DNA of 64,000 nucleotides from Onchocerca lupi (lineage: Eukaryota; Nematoda; Chromadorea; Rhabditida; Onchocercidae): NCBI GenBank assembly GCA_028564675.1, contig JAOVVO010000061.1, positions 1 to 64,000 of the forward strand, written 5' to 3'. How positions within the stretch are numbered: position 1 is the first letter of the stretch; each line of letters begins with the position of its first letter. The position numbers and the translations under genes were made by a program. Shown here piece after piece: positions 39,001 through 46,001 of this stretch. The notes beneath the pieces were generated by a model. The model was given only the letters and a program-made list of their open reading frames with translations, was not told the origin of the DNA and made no database searches.

Positions 39001-41187
39001 TTTTTCATACTCATTTTAGCTTTTGGTGCCATTTTTCGGAATCGGTTAAAGGATGTTGCATTTGTGGAAAATGGTAGTACAGTCATATTTAAATGTACCG
39101 TAATTGGTAATCCACAACCAACGATTGAATGGTTTTTCAATGAAAGCCTGATTGTTGATGATTATAAGCACAAGGTTTAATATTTCAATTTCCGCAATTC
39201 CTAAATTTGTAAATTTATTTTACAAATTTATTATATTATTATTTTTATTTCAGATATTTTATGAAAATGGTCTCTGTCAATTAACAATTCAAAAAATTGA
39301 TTTAACCGATCTTGGTGAATACGCTTGTGTTGCTTCTAACGAACATGATAATGATAGGACTTGTGCTCGATTGATTGCTGGAGGTTTTTTAATTTGATTT
39401 GATTTAATATTTGATTTTCTAATTCAGTAGGATAGTCAAAGATGCGTTTATGAATACGTTAATGAAAATTATTTATTTATCTTAGATACACCGGCACCAC
39501 CTGGTCGACCTGAAGTTGAACTTTCATCGGATACCGAAGTGTTTATTACCTGGGAAGCACCGCAAATGAGCCATGCTTTGGAATGTTTCATGTATAGATT
39601 GGAAGTTAGACTTGCAGGTATATAGATATTGATCTTTTTATTCGGAAAAATAAAGCATAATTTGATGAAGTATGATGAAGTTTAACAGCCTAACTCAGGA
39701 ATTTAACAGATCTTTTATTATCCAAAACCCCAAGATTGAATTAAATCTATAAATTTCTGCTAATCTCCAAGAAATTTATAAATTAAATTTAAGTCTGATA
39801 CCTAAAATAAGAAAAAATTGTATATTTTTGGCATTCAGGAGAAAATGATCATTTCGCGCATTGGCATCTTATTTCGGATAAAATAGAAGATGAAGCAGCG
39901 ATCGTACGACATCTAACACCACAAGGCATTTATCAATTTCGAGTAATCGCGAAAAATGAATTCGGTTGGGGTGCTCCATCGCTTACTTCTCGAATCATAC
40001 AAACACATCCCAAAGGTCCGTTTTAATTGATGTTTGAGTTTTGTTCGAAATCAAAAGTATTTTGATGGAACTACTTGAAAAATTTAAAGTTTTAAAACAA
40101 TAGTGATATTTCGCAGCTTATAAATTATATGTATCTAATGCTTAAAAATAATCTCATAATATGCATTATGTTTTCTAATACCTAAATTTTTAAAAAAGAA
40201 AGGAAAAAGTTTTAAAAAAAGAAATTTATTCAGCAAGATATCTAAAAGACTTCTTGTACAGAAATTTTAGTAGTCAATAATTTCCAGTATGATTTATATC
40301 TTGCGAGCCTTAATAATTTTATTGTCAAATTCTTATCTAGATATACAAAATTTCATCAATTTATCCATAGATATTTCAGGTTCACCAAAATTACAAATTG
40401 AACAGCTTCAAAGCCAATGTCGTGTATGTGTGGTTACGAAACCACCAAAAACACGACTGGTTTCAAAGTCTAAGAATCTTGGTGAGATCACTGAAGAGGA
40501 TGAGGAAAGGGTTGAAACAGAAGAAATTACTTCAAAAGCAGAAATCCAGGGTTTAACTTTGAATACCTCAGAAGATCCAGAGAAACGCTTCCAGGTAATC
40601 ATTTATTTTTCTATTCTTGTTTCTACCTTAATTAGTTAAGTTCTAGTTTTGGTAAAAAAAAAAAAAAATGCAATCTTTAATTAAAAACATCAAAAAGAAA
40701 AAAAAAATCGAATTTATATATCGATTTGTTGGTGAGAACTCTGATCGATTTGTAATTTGGATTGTAAGATAGTTGGATTGAAAATTGTTTCATGCTGTTG
40801 TGACTCTGTTAGGTTAACAGTATGTTTTGTCAAGTTTATAAAATACTTTACACGATATCGCGCTTATACAATAGTAAGAATTAAATGAGCAATATACGAT
40901 AAATATAAAAATGCAGTTTTCACTTGCTGAATTGTTGCTTGGCTGTCGTTGAAATCATTTTGATATTGGATTGAAACTGAGTCATCGCTGATACTGATGT
41001 TGAAAAAATTAATCTCGTTAATTTTTTCATTGAAGGCGCTAATTTAAAAAAAAAAAAAAAAAAACTGTCGCGTTGAATACACCGAAGTTAACGACACTGA
41101 TTTTGCTGATTCGAAAAACCCCATTTTATATGGATAATCCTTATTGATAGTGGACGTAGCTTCCATTAGTCATACGAATTAGTTATA

Positions 41188-41233
<46 letters not shown>

Positions 41234-43504
41234 AGAAAATTATAGATATTCCAAACACCATTTTTTAAAAAGATCTTATTGCTGTTTGCAAAATTAGTCA
41301 TTCAAAGGACTGAATATGAGGAAGATGGAAAATTCTCACCAGCTTAAGTCCTTGTAACATTCCTGACAGTTTAACATCTCAACATTTCACACGATGCCCA
41401 TGAGCTCTCTTAGTAAATGGGAAAATGTGAGAACAAAGACTGCAAATCGGAAGATGTGAGAATAAAGGCTTTTGTGCCCAGATAGAGATATGTGATTCAT
41501 TTGACTGAGAAATATTACAAATTTCTCCTAAATAGATTAATTCGATTATTTCGTTTTATTTATATGATAAATATTTCAATTTTATCGATTCTTATAAATC
41601 ATCATCATTCTAATCTAATGCTTGAATATATTTTCGTTTGGAAACTTTGAATTTGAAATTCAAGATTTTTAATTTTTTTTTAAAAAAATTCAAAATTTAG
41701 CTCATTGCTCCGATACCTCGTGGTCGATTTGGAAAAATTGCATTTGCCATTGATACATCACAAGAATTAAACACTGACTGTATTGCTAAAATACGGAATA
41801 TTGATGTGGAAGGTGCTAATGGTACCATCGAATTCGAAGCCATGAGAGAATGTCAGCAAGAAAATGTTGCACATCTGATCGCCGCTTATGAATGGTAAGA
41901 TATTAGAATTCTTTATTTAATCGAAATTTCATTTATTTAAATTTGCTGGATTATCAATTGACAATTAAAAAAATCTCCTATTAATTAATTTTATGATTTA
42001 ATTTCATAGTCATAATGATCGATCAAGTTGACCAAATTATCTAATCAAATTTATAAATCCTCCTTTTGTTAATGATATAATTTATTTTATTTTTGTTCTT
42101 TTTCATTTATTTATTTATTTTTTTTTTTTGAATGTCAAATGCTAATGTCTTTATTTCATTTTAGGAAAAAATTCTTGTTTCTATTTATGGAACGATATCC
42201 GGAAGATATTTTTGAGCGATTTACTTATCGTAATACTTATAACGAGGAACAGATAAGTAGAGTGGTAATACAGATCGCATCCGCTCTTCATTGGATTCAT
42301 TTTAGAGGGTATATTGCTTTTTGTTGCTCAGTTTTTTAGAATCTTAAATAATCTCAATTTCAATTTCACTTTAAAAAAATAGTTCCGGAACTCTTAGAAT
42401 TCCAAGTTTTACATTTTATCACTTCATTAGTAGAATATGACATAAATGATACTTGGTATATTGTTTAAAATTTTTCAATTAATAATATTACTTTTTTTTT
42501 TTAATTTATAATTCAGATAGTTTTAAAATTATTTAATTACTTCACTTATTTAAGTGATAAATATATTGCATAAACATAAATGATAAAGTATCCTGATTTT
42601 CAGTTATGTTCATATGGATGTACAAGCAACCAATGTTTTGTTCGCATCCCGACAATCTTGGCAAATTAAACTTACCGACTTTGCTTCAGCACAAAAACTT
42701 ACCAATGAAATTAAGCAACCGTCAAAACCAAATGTATACTGGGCTTCACCAGAAATACTGCGCACTGATAATAAAAAAGCTCCAATTACAGGCCAGACCG
42801 ATATTTGGGGTCTTGGCATGATTACTTTTTGCTTGTAAGTAAATTTTATATTTAACTCTTTCTTTTTAATCTCTGGAAAGTGCAAAAAAAAAAAAAATTG
42901 AATGTTTTTTTTCACGGAAAATCAAATTTTATAAATAGAGAGGCAGATAACTGTTTGAAAACCTAAAAATAAAAAAATTGAAAAATGAATTTGAAAGTAG
43001 TTCATTACTTTTGCGCTTAAATATTTCATGTTATTGTTTGATATGTAACGATAAATTAATTCAGATTGAGTGGATTTCATCCATTTGCTTCTGAAGATGA
43101 TACAGAGGATGAAATTAAAGAAAGTACCATTTATCAGAAATGCAATCCAAATTTAATCCAAATACAAGCAACGCAGGAATCATTGAAATTCGTAACTTGG
43201 GCGCTAAAGAAAGATCCGATGTAAGCTATATTTTTGAATTGATCTGATCTTATTTCAAATTTCTGCTTAATCCTCACTATAGTCAATGATGGGTAAATTT
43301 TCAGATTCCTAAACTTATATGAATTCCAGGAGACGTATGCGTACTGATGAAGCATTGACGCATCGTTGGCTAAGTATGGATGCGGTAATGATACGACGAC
43401 GTGAAGCAATTAATTATCCAAGTAGTCGACTTCGGAAAACCGCCATCTTGACGGCAAGTCGTATCAAAAATAATCCACCAATGAATCATTTTGGTAGTCA
43501 TTAA
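1..43504 (+). CDS. unc-89: UNC-89 / obscurin giant muscle kinase, 3' part (78 exons, 5' partial)
   Basis: Giant sarcomeric scaffold; the family localises to the M-line of body-wall muscle and links myosin, signalling and the sarcoplasmic reticulum. Codons start at base 3, the frame is open at the left edge, and the stop TAA is at 43502-43504. I joined 78 exons by GT-AG sites (one GC-AG) and every exon phase agrees, giving 4,722 residues. Domain order is about 30 Ig, FnIII, Ig-Ig, PK1, a long linker, Ig, FnIII, PK2, which is the C-terminal layout of nematode UNC-89. Linker islands such as EEEIANRILSDISEE and DPSIPVGAPLFLEGL match my memory of C. elegans UNC-89, so the orthology call is strong. 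The N-terminal SH3-DH-PH part must lie upstream. Introns are short in the Ig region and much longer from PK1 onward (up to 4.5 kb). Individual boundaries are read by eye; exon coordinates are in the segment entries. Confidence 0.95.
12..893 (+). repeat. unc-89: Three tandem 294-bp units, each one Ig domain (Ig1-3 of window)
   Basis: Units are 12-305, 306-599 and 600-893, each 98 codons beginning MPKFIEGLQEISVQE. Units 1 and 2 differ by one base in my reading (C at 128, A at 422; silent). Unit 3 matches unit 2 for about its first 170 bases, then diverges (QLEDIG to RLEDIG, KAVNAAG to KAANLAG). There is no intron inside the array. The strand-B Cys is replaced (QLSVTVV) while the strand-F Cys is kept (YSCKA). 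The array may continue upstream, since the first two bases and the codons TCT ATT GAA before unit 1 equal the end of a unit. Confidence 0.97.
894..1806 (+). other. unc-89: unc-89 segment: Ig4-Ig6, end of the first large exon
   Basis: Continuation of the same exon, which ends at 1806 (phase 1, G|gttctg). Ig4 begins APLFTDEIGEFEIQEGE and has both Cys (ELKCTVVG, YTCVA). Ig5 begins VKPIFIEPLETHTAKEGE (SIKCRV, YRCEA). Ig6 begins ALIGFIQPLNDIVIAVNSE (ELLCTL, YRCTA). These are ordinary I-set domains: W in strand C (W-F/L-x-x-G), DxGxYxC in strand F. They have drifted clearly from the 294-bp units, so the triplication is younger than this neighbouring series. Confidence 0.93.
2354..4282 (+). other. 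unc-89: unc-89 segment: Ig7-Ig9 (exons 2-6)
   Basis: Exons 2354-2508, 2956-3177, 3422-3665, 3807-3897 and 4074-4282. Ig7 starts PPKFIELLKSCTVTENSE, Ig8 APDFTEPIKPVAVFVGE, Ig9 APEFAQELKAIQANEGE. Ig7 and Ig9 have both core Cys (IQCKLKG/YRCDA; FECRVVG/YRCEA); Ig8 keeps only the strand-F Cys (ILEGKITG/YRCIA). For exon 3 the acceptor at 2955 (TTTTCAAG|TTAGAA) is needed: the nearby TTAG at 2956-2959 would give an early stop. Confidence 0.9.
2821..2937 (+). repeat. 66-bp intronic tandem duplication
   Basis: In the intron 2509-2955 the sequence starting GAAGTTAGATTTGAAAA at 2821 recurs at 2887 with few changes (CAGGAG/CAAGAG) and runs to about 2937. The second copy ends at the poly-T tract just before the acceptor. 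It is non-coding. Confidence 0.9.
8281..8385 (+). repeat. 53-bp duplication carrying a second 3' splice site
   Basis: Copy 1 is about 8281-8333, copy 2 about 8334-8386, and both contain TGAATTTCAG|GTT. The downstream acceptor (8370) starts exon 8371-8511. The upstream one (8317) looks equally good, but using it would insert 53 nt and shift the frame. Confidence 0.85.
8498..8712 (+). repeat. 106-bp duplication of an exon end plus its intron start
   Basis: The last 14 bases of exon 8371-8511 (AAATCGCAATTGAG) and the following intron sequence repeat from 8604. In the second copy the donor GTAATTT has become ATAACTT, so it is no longer a 5' splice site. The copies are otherwise very alike, including a T run, AAAAAGTTGTAAAATTTTGG and TTCTAAATAGATTTG. 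Confidence 0.9.
11907..15708 (+). other. unc-89: unc-89 segment: Ig20-Ig25 (exons 25-34)
   Basis: Exons 11907-12036, 12226-12525, 12697-13021, 13112-13280, 13395-13676, 13964-14135, 14292-14467, 14912-15053, 15243-15324 and 15612-15708. Domain starts: GATFVTPLEDVDVPEGD, EPKFVIPLKNTVAEVG, PPKFNVPLWDRQISEG, PPRFNPPLMDKFADID, EPFFTKGLVDKWLERG, APRFIIPLQDITVYAG. Cysteines return from Ig20 on (LKCKVSG), and Ig22-25 have both. The TG|G intron position persists at 12036, 12525, 14135 and 15053. Charged linkers such as KEKEEVVAKKE and IEKKEKAAEGE separate domains. Confidence 0.9.
14448..14880 (+). repeat. Decayed triplication of an exon end plus intron
   Basis: The exon end TCAACTATTCATGTTGAAAG (14448-14467) has degraded relatives in the following intron at 14588-14607 and 14742-14761. 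Each is followed by similar sequence: TTTATAAA, then an ATTATCAAATTT-like stretch, AGAGAGAA and CTTAAAAA. Spacing is about 140 and 154 bases. The two intronic copies are fossil exon ends and are not coding. Confidence 0.75.
15869..20288 (+). other. unc-89: unc-89 segment: Ig26-Ig30 (exons 35-45)
   Basis: Exons 15869-15949, 16268-16432, 16558-16663, 17038-17209, 17623-17752, 17971-18170, 18352-18484, 19084-19190, 19325-19608, 19774-19885 and 20105-20288. Domain starts: PPRFSIAMGDARAVEG, APRVIVPLECVKVMEG, APGFSVPLAMKRAKAG, KPRIRRGLYNMSVHQG, PPGFIRQLKNKHVFSH. Ig27 and Ig28 keep both Cys (LQCKFSG/YRCVA; LECVPYG/YRCVA). Ig29 and Ig30 lose the strand-F Cys (YALEA, YVAIA). The intron at 16664-17037 holds an imperfect 16-bp hairpin at 16745-16781 (CGTAAAA...TTTTACG). 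The 599-bp intron 18485-19083 is plain AT-rich sequence with loose repeats of a TTAGCTGATAAA-like motif. Confidence 0.9.
20472..21269 (+). other. unc-89: unc-89 segment: linker and first FnIII domain (exons 46-48)
   Basis: Exons 20472-20564 (linker with VPHLDSIKFDGSIDVTPY), 20689-20846 and 21032-21269. The FnIII fold shows PPDRGPFIKEVTGHYLTLSW, then YVIEIRELPEKDW, then CKVRNLELGKSYQFRVRAEN and GISDPSPASPPS. The last exon continues through VLDKNKRIIPLLDPYAERAL into the next Ig. Its donor must be 21270 (TAT G|gtactg): the earlier GCGTACGT possibility breaks the frame of the next exon. Confidence 0.9.
21441..22726 (+). other. unc-89: unc-89 segment: Ig31-Ig32 before PK1 (exons 49-52)
   Basis: Exons 21441-21594, 21756-21892, 22099-22211 and 22561-22726. 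Ig31 starts APWFAPGVEEKRFCGEND and keeps the strand-F Cys (YQCIA). Ig32 starts RPKFTQPLINKLVPNG with WMKDWRPILESS across the intron at 22211/22561. The Ig-Ig pair between FnIII and PK1 is the family layout. Confidence 0.9.
22212..22560 (+). other. unc-89: Non-canonical GC-AG intron in unc-89
   Basis: Exon 51 ends ATG AAG at 22211 and the intron begins GCATGT. The next exon starts after TTTTTTTCAG with GAT TGG AGA. Joining gives WMKDWRP in phase 0. The only nearby GT (AAGGCAT|GTTTAT) would create a stop. GC-AG introns are a known minority class; the AAG|GC context here fits their usual strong flank. Confidence 0.8.
23708..25372 (+). other. 1.7-kb unc-89 intron ahead of the PK1 core
   Basis: This intron separates the pre-kinase linker from the PK1 N-lobe. 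The donor is GATGAAAA|GTACGA and the acceptor TTTGCAG|ATTTGCAGC, chosen because it gives DEKFAAAGAPF in frame. It contains poly-T and poly-A runs and a short AGAGAGAG stretch near 25185-25207. I see no exon or RNA gene in it. Confidence 0.7.
26620..26810 (+). repeat. Degenerate intronic duplication, about 118-bp spacing
   Basis: Copy 1 (about 26620-26691) and copy 2 (about 26738-26810) share TTTTTGANTAATCANTNAAT, then GACNNANGANAACTNCAC and TNTGCACCT. Many substitutions separate them, so this is an old event. Confidence 0.65.
28750..29215 (+). repeat. Degenerate satellite-like array in the PK1 intron
   Basis: The motif TTTCCGATTCATTTTT recurs with variation near 28765, 28868, 28929, 28986, 29057 and 29170. 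TTTCGGTACTGCAATTC (about 29020) matches TTTTGATACTGCAACATC (about 29200), roughly 180 bases apart. The array happens to be open in one frame for about 108 codons, but the product is F/S/Y-rich low-complexity sequence and I do not call it a gene. Confidence 0.55.
29995..30040 (+). promoter_or_regulatory. unc-89: Candidate alternative start for a short kinase isoform
   Basis: An ATG at 30009-30011 is in frame with exon 30041-30253 and reads MASLPIDFTLS straight into ANRSLFDSL without using the splice acceptor at 30040. It is preceded by GATTTAG|AA, a good nematode trans- or cis-splice acceptor (AG at 30005-30006). A transcript starting here would carry the rest of PK1 and all of PK2. This agrees with short UNC-89 isoforms known in C. 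elegans, but is unproven here. Confidence 0.45.
30254..31322 (+). other. 1.1-kb PK1 intron
   Basis: AT-rich intron between LADFGQSR and RLVRGKVI. It contains simple ATTCATTTCATTT runs near 30730-30790 and loose repeats of AAATTATTGAAC around 31000-31090. No other feature was recognised. Confidence 0.6.
36430..36680. mobile_element. MITE-like dispersed repeat, copy A (rearranged)
   Basis: Inside the unc-89 intron 36226-37632. It has the family's GACCACGCGAAGCGT hairpin-like head, the TGTAAATAAAAATGTAAATG end motif (36509-36528), TTGTTCAAAATCTTAAATATTCGAAA and ACACGCGCC. The family core is present in inverted orientation (TTTGAAATTTTAACACAACG, then TTGTATTCGAATAC). So this copy looks internally rearranged compared with copies at 50205, 53248 and 62950. 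Confidence 0.65.
36681..36713 (+). other. tRNA-like box A fragment
   Basis: TTGTAGCTCAGTCTGGTTAG resembles the 5' quarter of a tRNA, with a good pol III box A (TAGCTCAGTCTGG). No matching D-stem 3' strand, anticodon arm or box B follows; the sequence runs into poly-A. It is probably a tRNA fragment or the head of a SINE. Confidence 0.4.
37151..37561 (-). mobile_element. Fossil Helitron (PIF1-like) helicase fragment
   Basis: On the minus strand, in broken frames, the sequence reads FLNSLDLPRLASH (about 37402 down), NIGQSIIMLRNINQPK (to about 37310), GTRLVVKNLMRYVVEA and GEDVLIPPIAMIPTDMPF followed by KRLQFP. These match the C-terminal helicase part of Helitron transposons (family pattern: LNSLDLP, PIIMLRNIN, CNGTRL, IPMIPTDMPF, FKRLQFP). 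At least two frameshifts and stops separate the pieces, so it is dead. It lies in an unc-89 intron on the opposite strand. Its base composition is visibly less AT-rich than flanking intron sequence, as expected for a transposon relic. Confidence 0.78.
39020..40015 (+). other. unc-89: unc-89 segment: Ig33 and second FnIII domain (exons 69-72)
   Basis: Exons 39020-39174 and 39254-39383 encode an Ig domain (GAIFRNRLKDVAFVENG, FKCTVIG, YACVASN). Exons 39486-39617 and 39839-40015 encode FnIII (PAPPGRPEVELSSDTEVFI, TWEAP, YRLEVRLAG, then HLTPQGIYQFRVIAKNEFG). The Ig-FnIII pair directly before PK2 matches the family order. Confidence 0.92.
40380..40594 (+). other. unc-89: unc-89 segment: FnIII-PK2 linker (exon 73)
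   Basis: This exon encodes GSPKLQIEQLQSQCRVCVV and then an acidic stretch (EITEEDEERVETEEITSK) ending DPEKRFQ just before the kinase. In other nematodes the same place has a similar acidic linker. Confidence 0.85.
40595..41700 (+). other. 1.1-kb intron before PK2
   Basis: It contains a 44-nt poly-A tract (41189-41232) and other A runs. The stretch 40738-40830 resembles 36735-36810 in an earlier intron (GATTTGTAATT..., then GCTRTYGTGAYTC and TTAGGT/CTAGGT), so both may be pieces of one old dispersed repeat. No exon was seen. Confidence 0.55.
41701..43504 (+). other. unc-89: unc-89 segment: PK2 and C-terminus (exons 74-78)
   Basis: Exons 41701-41894, 42165-42308, 42604-42834, 43065-43220 and 43330-43504. 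The glycine loop is IPRGRFGKIAFA, the ATP-site Lys is in CIAKI, and the helix-C Glu lies in TIEFEAMRECQQENV. The catalytic loop is HMDVQATNVLF (Asp and Asn kept, the usual Lys is Gln). The metal-binding motif is LTDFASAQ, i.e. DFA rather than DFG. SPE, DIWGLGMITFCLLSG and RRMRTDEALTHRWL complete the C-lobe. A short basic tail with SSRLRKTAILTASRI ends at the stop. The relatives' PK2 is usually taken as the active kinase; DFA here makes that less certain. Confidence 0.93.
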
Positions 43505-43794
43505 TTTGAGGTCTGGAAAAATTTTTCGACCTTTAAGGTCGTATCATTTAAAAATTATCTTACATTTTAAAATTTGAGCAATTTTGATAGCTGATTTTCA
43601 AATTTATTGAATTTTTGAATTATTAGACTCTTTGATTCAGAGTTATACATATCGGATATTTTATAGAACTATCTGGAATATCTCCGATTTTTTTCATTTT
43701 AAGACGAATATTTCTGAGATTTTGATTGTATTATTAGTAAATATTTTACTCTTATTCCCGAGATTTCATTCATATTGGTATTTACGAGTTTGCC

Positions 43795-43800
43795 AATAAA
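43795..43800 (+). promoter_or_regulatory. unc-89: Candidate poly(A) signal of unc-89
   Basis: First good AATAAA after the unc-89 stop, about 290 bases downstream. Another AATAAA lies further on near 43876, so usage is uncertain. Confidence 0.4.
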
Positions 43801-45642
43801 AACGGATAATACCGTTTTAAAAAAAGAAATGAATGAGAAGTTTGTTTTTTTTTGAAAGATTTATGTTGAAATTAAAATAAACTTTCTTCATATTTTTATC
43901 AATCATCCATAAGTCAATTGCTGGATATATCAAATGATTGATAACCTGTAATCTTCTATTAGAATCTTTTTCAAGATTCTTATAATATACTTGAGATTAA
44001 TGTAAAAAAAAAAAAAAGAAAGATTCGGTAGTTTATCGCTGATCGTTGTAATTTTATTCATTATTGATCTATTTTATTGCTGCATACATTAATTTGATTA
44101 TAATCTATTTCCCATTTTCTTCGATTTTTGTTAATTTTTAAAATAATTTTTGCATTGCTCGAAGATTGAATCTTACTAGTTTTACTGATTTATTGAACCA
44201 GTAAAAGCTAAATGGAAAATTCTATTATCTGGTCGAAACGAATACGTCTTTGTTATTTGTTAATAAAGTTTGGCTATAATATGAAAAATTATTGTCTTCA
44301 CAAAATAGTAAACAAATGGCGAATTTTTTATGCAAAAAATTTTAATTTTAGTTTTTATGCATACATTAATCCTGAAATTAGCAATATATATATATATATA
44401 TGATATGTGATGAATATAATTGAGCTTGACAAAATTAATGCAACATGAAATTGTTGTCTTTACAGAGTAAACCAACAATAAATCTTTTATGCAAAATTTT
44501 GATTTTAATTTCCATTCTTTTTTTTTTTTTCATTTATGAAAGAATTAATAATAAAATTGCATCAAAATGTTTTGGTTTTAGAGAAAATGATAATTATTTC
44601 TTATGGAGGAATGTTAATTTTACGCTAAAATTCTTCAACAATTTGTAGCTGAAATTTTGAAGATGAAATGAAAAAGTGGAGAAATGACATAGGAAGATTG
44701 ATGAAACAGATGTTATTGATGGTGGTTTAACTCAATATTTTGCAAAAAAAAAAAAAAAAAAAAATGAAGTAAATGATGTCATCATTCTAGTTTTCTTATA
44801 ATCAAAAGGGTACCTAGTGATTATTAGTTGAAAGATTTTATTTATCAGAAGCGTTCGGATAATTTTCATGCTGCAAAGTTAATTCATCTAATGAACATTG
44901 TCACCATTGCTAAAAAAAAAAAAGAAAAAAGAAAAAACGAAAAAGCCTAAAAAAGTTTTTTTTTTTTGATGAATAAACGAATTTAAAAAAATAGATAGCT
45001 GATTTATATAATTAAAAAAAAAAAAAGTGCTAAAAATTTATAAAAATTCTGTCAGTCGTACTGACTGCATCGTGCAAAAAATGCATTTTTACATAACATC
45101 TACTCCTTTGATGAAACTATTCAATCGAAAATATTTGAAAATAATTTGAATATTCTGGAAATTAAGTATAATTTGATATTATTTATATTAGCTTGAAATA
45201 ATTATTTTTGATTAGCTGTTGATTTGGAAATTTTTTCTTTTCTGTTCTAAAGAATCTTTTGGCTGAATCAAGTAGTTCAAAACTGGAATAATTTCAATAT
45301 TTAATTGTTTTCAATCTGAAGTCTAAAGTTGTTTGAAGTAAGTAGTCTGAAGCAAACAACAACACGCGATTTGCAAGATGCAAATAGTTGAGATGATAGC
45401 TATAATTTAAAAAAAAAAGAAAGGATCTAGAAGACCAATATTCCATCATACGATCATTATTGATCGATCATCTTATTTCATTTTGAAAGACAAAATACAA
45501 AAATTACAAAAAAGATTTTCTAAATTTTTGATTGCTCCCTTTTTGCTTTTGCAAATTCTCTTTCATTACTAAAAAATTAATCAATAGTTACTGCAAGCGA
45601 TAAAGTAACATGATAAGTTATAATAAAGTTTTTAATATCCAG

Positions 45643-45751
45643 AGCTATTCAACATTATTTACGTCATCAATGTGACATAAGTGATCATTAATCTCTATTA
45701 ATGATCACTTATTTCCCAAATGCTTATGTAAGTAAGTAATGTTGAATAGCT
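45643..45751. repeat. 109-bp fold-back (inverted-repeat) element
   Basis: Outer arms AGCTATTCAACATTA (45643-45657) and its exact reverse complement (45737-45751). Inner arms ATAAGTGATCATTAAT (45677-45692) and its exact reverse complement (45697-45712) around CTCT. The region between the arms is only partly complementary. It could be a small fold-back transposon remnant or a hairpin RNA source. No clear target-site duplication was seen. Confidence 0.85.
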
Positions 45752-45968
45752 TTTTTATTTTTGCTTTTTCTATCAATCATAATAACAATAATAATAATAA
45801 TCAGTTTTATCAGAGAAACATTTTAGTTTAATTTTTATTATCATTAAAAGTAAAATTAATTGTTTTAATAATTACTATTGTTGAAAATTAACAGCAAATT
45901 CATACTTTATCACGATATCTGTATTATTTATTTCATCATAATCTTATTATTATTTACGTCATTGCGAC

Positions 45969-46000
<32 letters not shown>
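45969..46000 (+). repeat. (TTA)n microsatellite
   Basis: About ten perfect TTA units. Confidence 0.95.

Positions 46001-46001
<1 letters not shown>

Noticed and set aside
44260..44648. Short open frames on both strands after unc-89
   Set aside because: Ile/Tyr/Lys-rich translations of AT-rich and TA-repeat sequence, without splice or domain support.
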